A DNA stretch of 5,659 nucleotides from Gammaproteobacteria bacterium (GTDB lineage Bacteria; Pseudomonadota; Gammaproteobacteria; Steroidobacterales; Woeseiaceae), in assembly GCA_029881015.1 (NCBI GenBank), contig JAOUNK010000230.1, positions 1 through 5,659 on the forward strand, given 5' to 3'. The notes beneath the pieces are model-generated. The model was given only the letters and a program-made list of their open reading frames with translations. It searched no databases and was not told the DNA's origin. A program made the translations under genes and the position numbers. Below, one piece after another: positions 4,857 through 5,659 of the stretch (within the stretch, counting starts at the first letter, position 1; each line of letters begins with the position of its first letter).

Positions 4857-5659
4857 AGCTGACCGTCAACACTACCTCGGGCGCGGCCCGGCCCGGGTCC
4901 CTGCATTTCCGTCGCGGTACGGTGCAGACCCCGGCGTTCATGCCGGTTGGCACGTACGGCACGGTCAAGAGCGTAACGCCCGAGGAAGTCGCGTCGAACG
5001 GGGCCGAGATCATCCTGGGGAATACCTTTCACCTGATGTTGCGCCCGGGCACCGAGGTGGTTCGAAAGCACGGCGGGCTGCACGAGTTCATGAACTGGCA
5101 CGGGCCGATCCTGACCGACTCGGGCGGCTTCCAGGTGTTCTCGCTCGCCGCCATGCGCAAGTTGTCGGAGGAGGGCGTCCGGTTCCAGTCGCCGGTCAAT
5201 GGCGACGTGGTCATGCTGACGCCCGAAAAATCAATCGAGGTGCAGCACGACCTCAATGCCGACGTGACGATGATTTTCGACGAGTGCACACCGTATCCGG
5301 CCACAGAGAACGCGGCTCGCGAGTCGATGGGCCTGTCGCTGCGTTGGGCGGCACGCAGCCGGCAGCGCTTCGACGAGCTGAAAAGCGAAGAGCCGGACCG
5401 TGGCGAGGCGCTGTTTGGCATCGTGCAGGGCGGCATGTATGGCGACCTGCGTGCTGAATCGATGGCCGGCCTGACGGACATCGGTTTCGACGGGTACGCG
5501 ATCGGTGGCCTGGCAGTGGGCGAGCCGGAGCCGGAACGCCTGGCGGTGCTGGACGAACTCATGCCGGACATGCCCGGCGATGCGCCGCGCTACCTGATGG
5601 GCGTGGGCACGCCTGTCGATATTGCCGAAGGTGTCCTGCGGGGTGTCGACATGTTCGAC
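4853..5659 (+). CDS. tgt: tRNA-guanine transglycosylase, 5' part (cut by the window end)
   Basis: Tgt exchanges guanine 34 of tRNAs with GUN anticodons (Asp, Asn, His, Tyr) for the queuosine precursor preQ1. The window holds the first 269 codons of a protein usually near 375 residues. Visible family motifs are TPAFMPVGTYGTVK (26-39), IILGNTFHL (53-61), ILTDSGGFQVFS with Asp89 at the same number as the E. coli catalytic Asp89, MIFDECTPYP with Asp143, FGIVQGG, the GFDGYAIGGLAVGEP substrate-binding stretch, and PRYLMGVGTP. The last codon in the window is the Asp of DMFD, matching the nucleophile (Asp264 in E. coli). The C-terminal zinc site (three Cys and one His in the family) lies beyond the edge. 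The start overlaps the queA stop by four bases and has no Shine-Dalgarno sequence, so it is probably translated by ribosomes finishing queA. In E. coli yajC-secD-secF follows tgt; that cannot be checked here. Confidence 0.96.
   Translation, partial: MKLTVNTTSGAARPGSLHFRRGTVQTPAFMPVGTYGTVKSVTPEEVASNGAEIILGNTFHLMLRPGTEVVRKHGGLHEFMNWHGPILTDSGGFQVFSLAAMRKLSEEGVRFQSPVNGDVVMLTPEKSIEVQHDLNADVTMIFDECTPYPATENAARESMGLSLRWAARSRQRFDELKSEEPDRGEALFGIVQGGMYGDLRAESMAGLTDIGFDGYAIGGLAVGEPEPERLAVLDELMPDMPGDAPRYLMGVGTPVDIAEGVLRGVDMFD

Overview
The window looks like a piece of a GC-rich gammaproteobacterial chromosome. This is inferred from gene content and protein similarity by eye: a DsbC with the C-terminal disulfide spacing of the E. 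coli enzyme, a tRNA-Leu gene with an encoded CCA end, and QueA/Tgt proteins that follow the E. coli sequences closely. No mobile element, CRISPR array or clear sign of horizontal transfer was seen. It is densely packed core or near-core DNA, and its most distinctive part is a sigma-factor operon in the middle.

Layout: (1) 1-103 is a short upstream stretch with two small palindromes and an open frame whose stop overlaps the dsbC start. (2) 104-856 (+) is a periplasmic DsbC-type disulfide isomerase. (3) 864-1397 (-) is a zinc-ribbon Nudix hydrolase, convergent with dsbC and only 7 bp from it. (4) 1412-1498 (-) is tRNA-Leu(CAA), only 14 bp upstream of the Nudix start, so the two are probably co-transcribed from a promoter near 1515. 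(5) 1499-1569 is a divergent intergenic region with short inverted repeats. (6) 1570-3776 (+) is a three-gene unit: ECF-like sigma factor, single-span membrane protein (probable anti-sigma partner) and an exported two-PDZ protein without a protease domain. (7) 3777-3836 is a short intergenic region containing a long, near-perfect hairpin whose right arm includes the queA start codon. (8) 3837-4856 (+) is queA. (9) 4853 to the window end (+) is the 5' part of tgt, overlapping queA by ATGA.

How the genes fit together: queA and tgt act in one pathway, queuosine modification of G34 in GUN-anticodon tRNAs, and appear translationally coupled. The sigma/membrane protein/PDZ trio is best read as an envelope-sensing regulatory module: a cytoplasmic sigma factor, a membrane tether with a cytoplasmic N-terminus, and a periplasmic PDZ protein that may bind exposed protein C-termini. 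That signalling role is inference from layout and topology. The two least ordinary features are the trio and the hairpin that buries the queA initiation codon.
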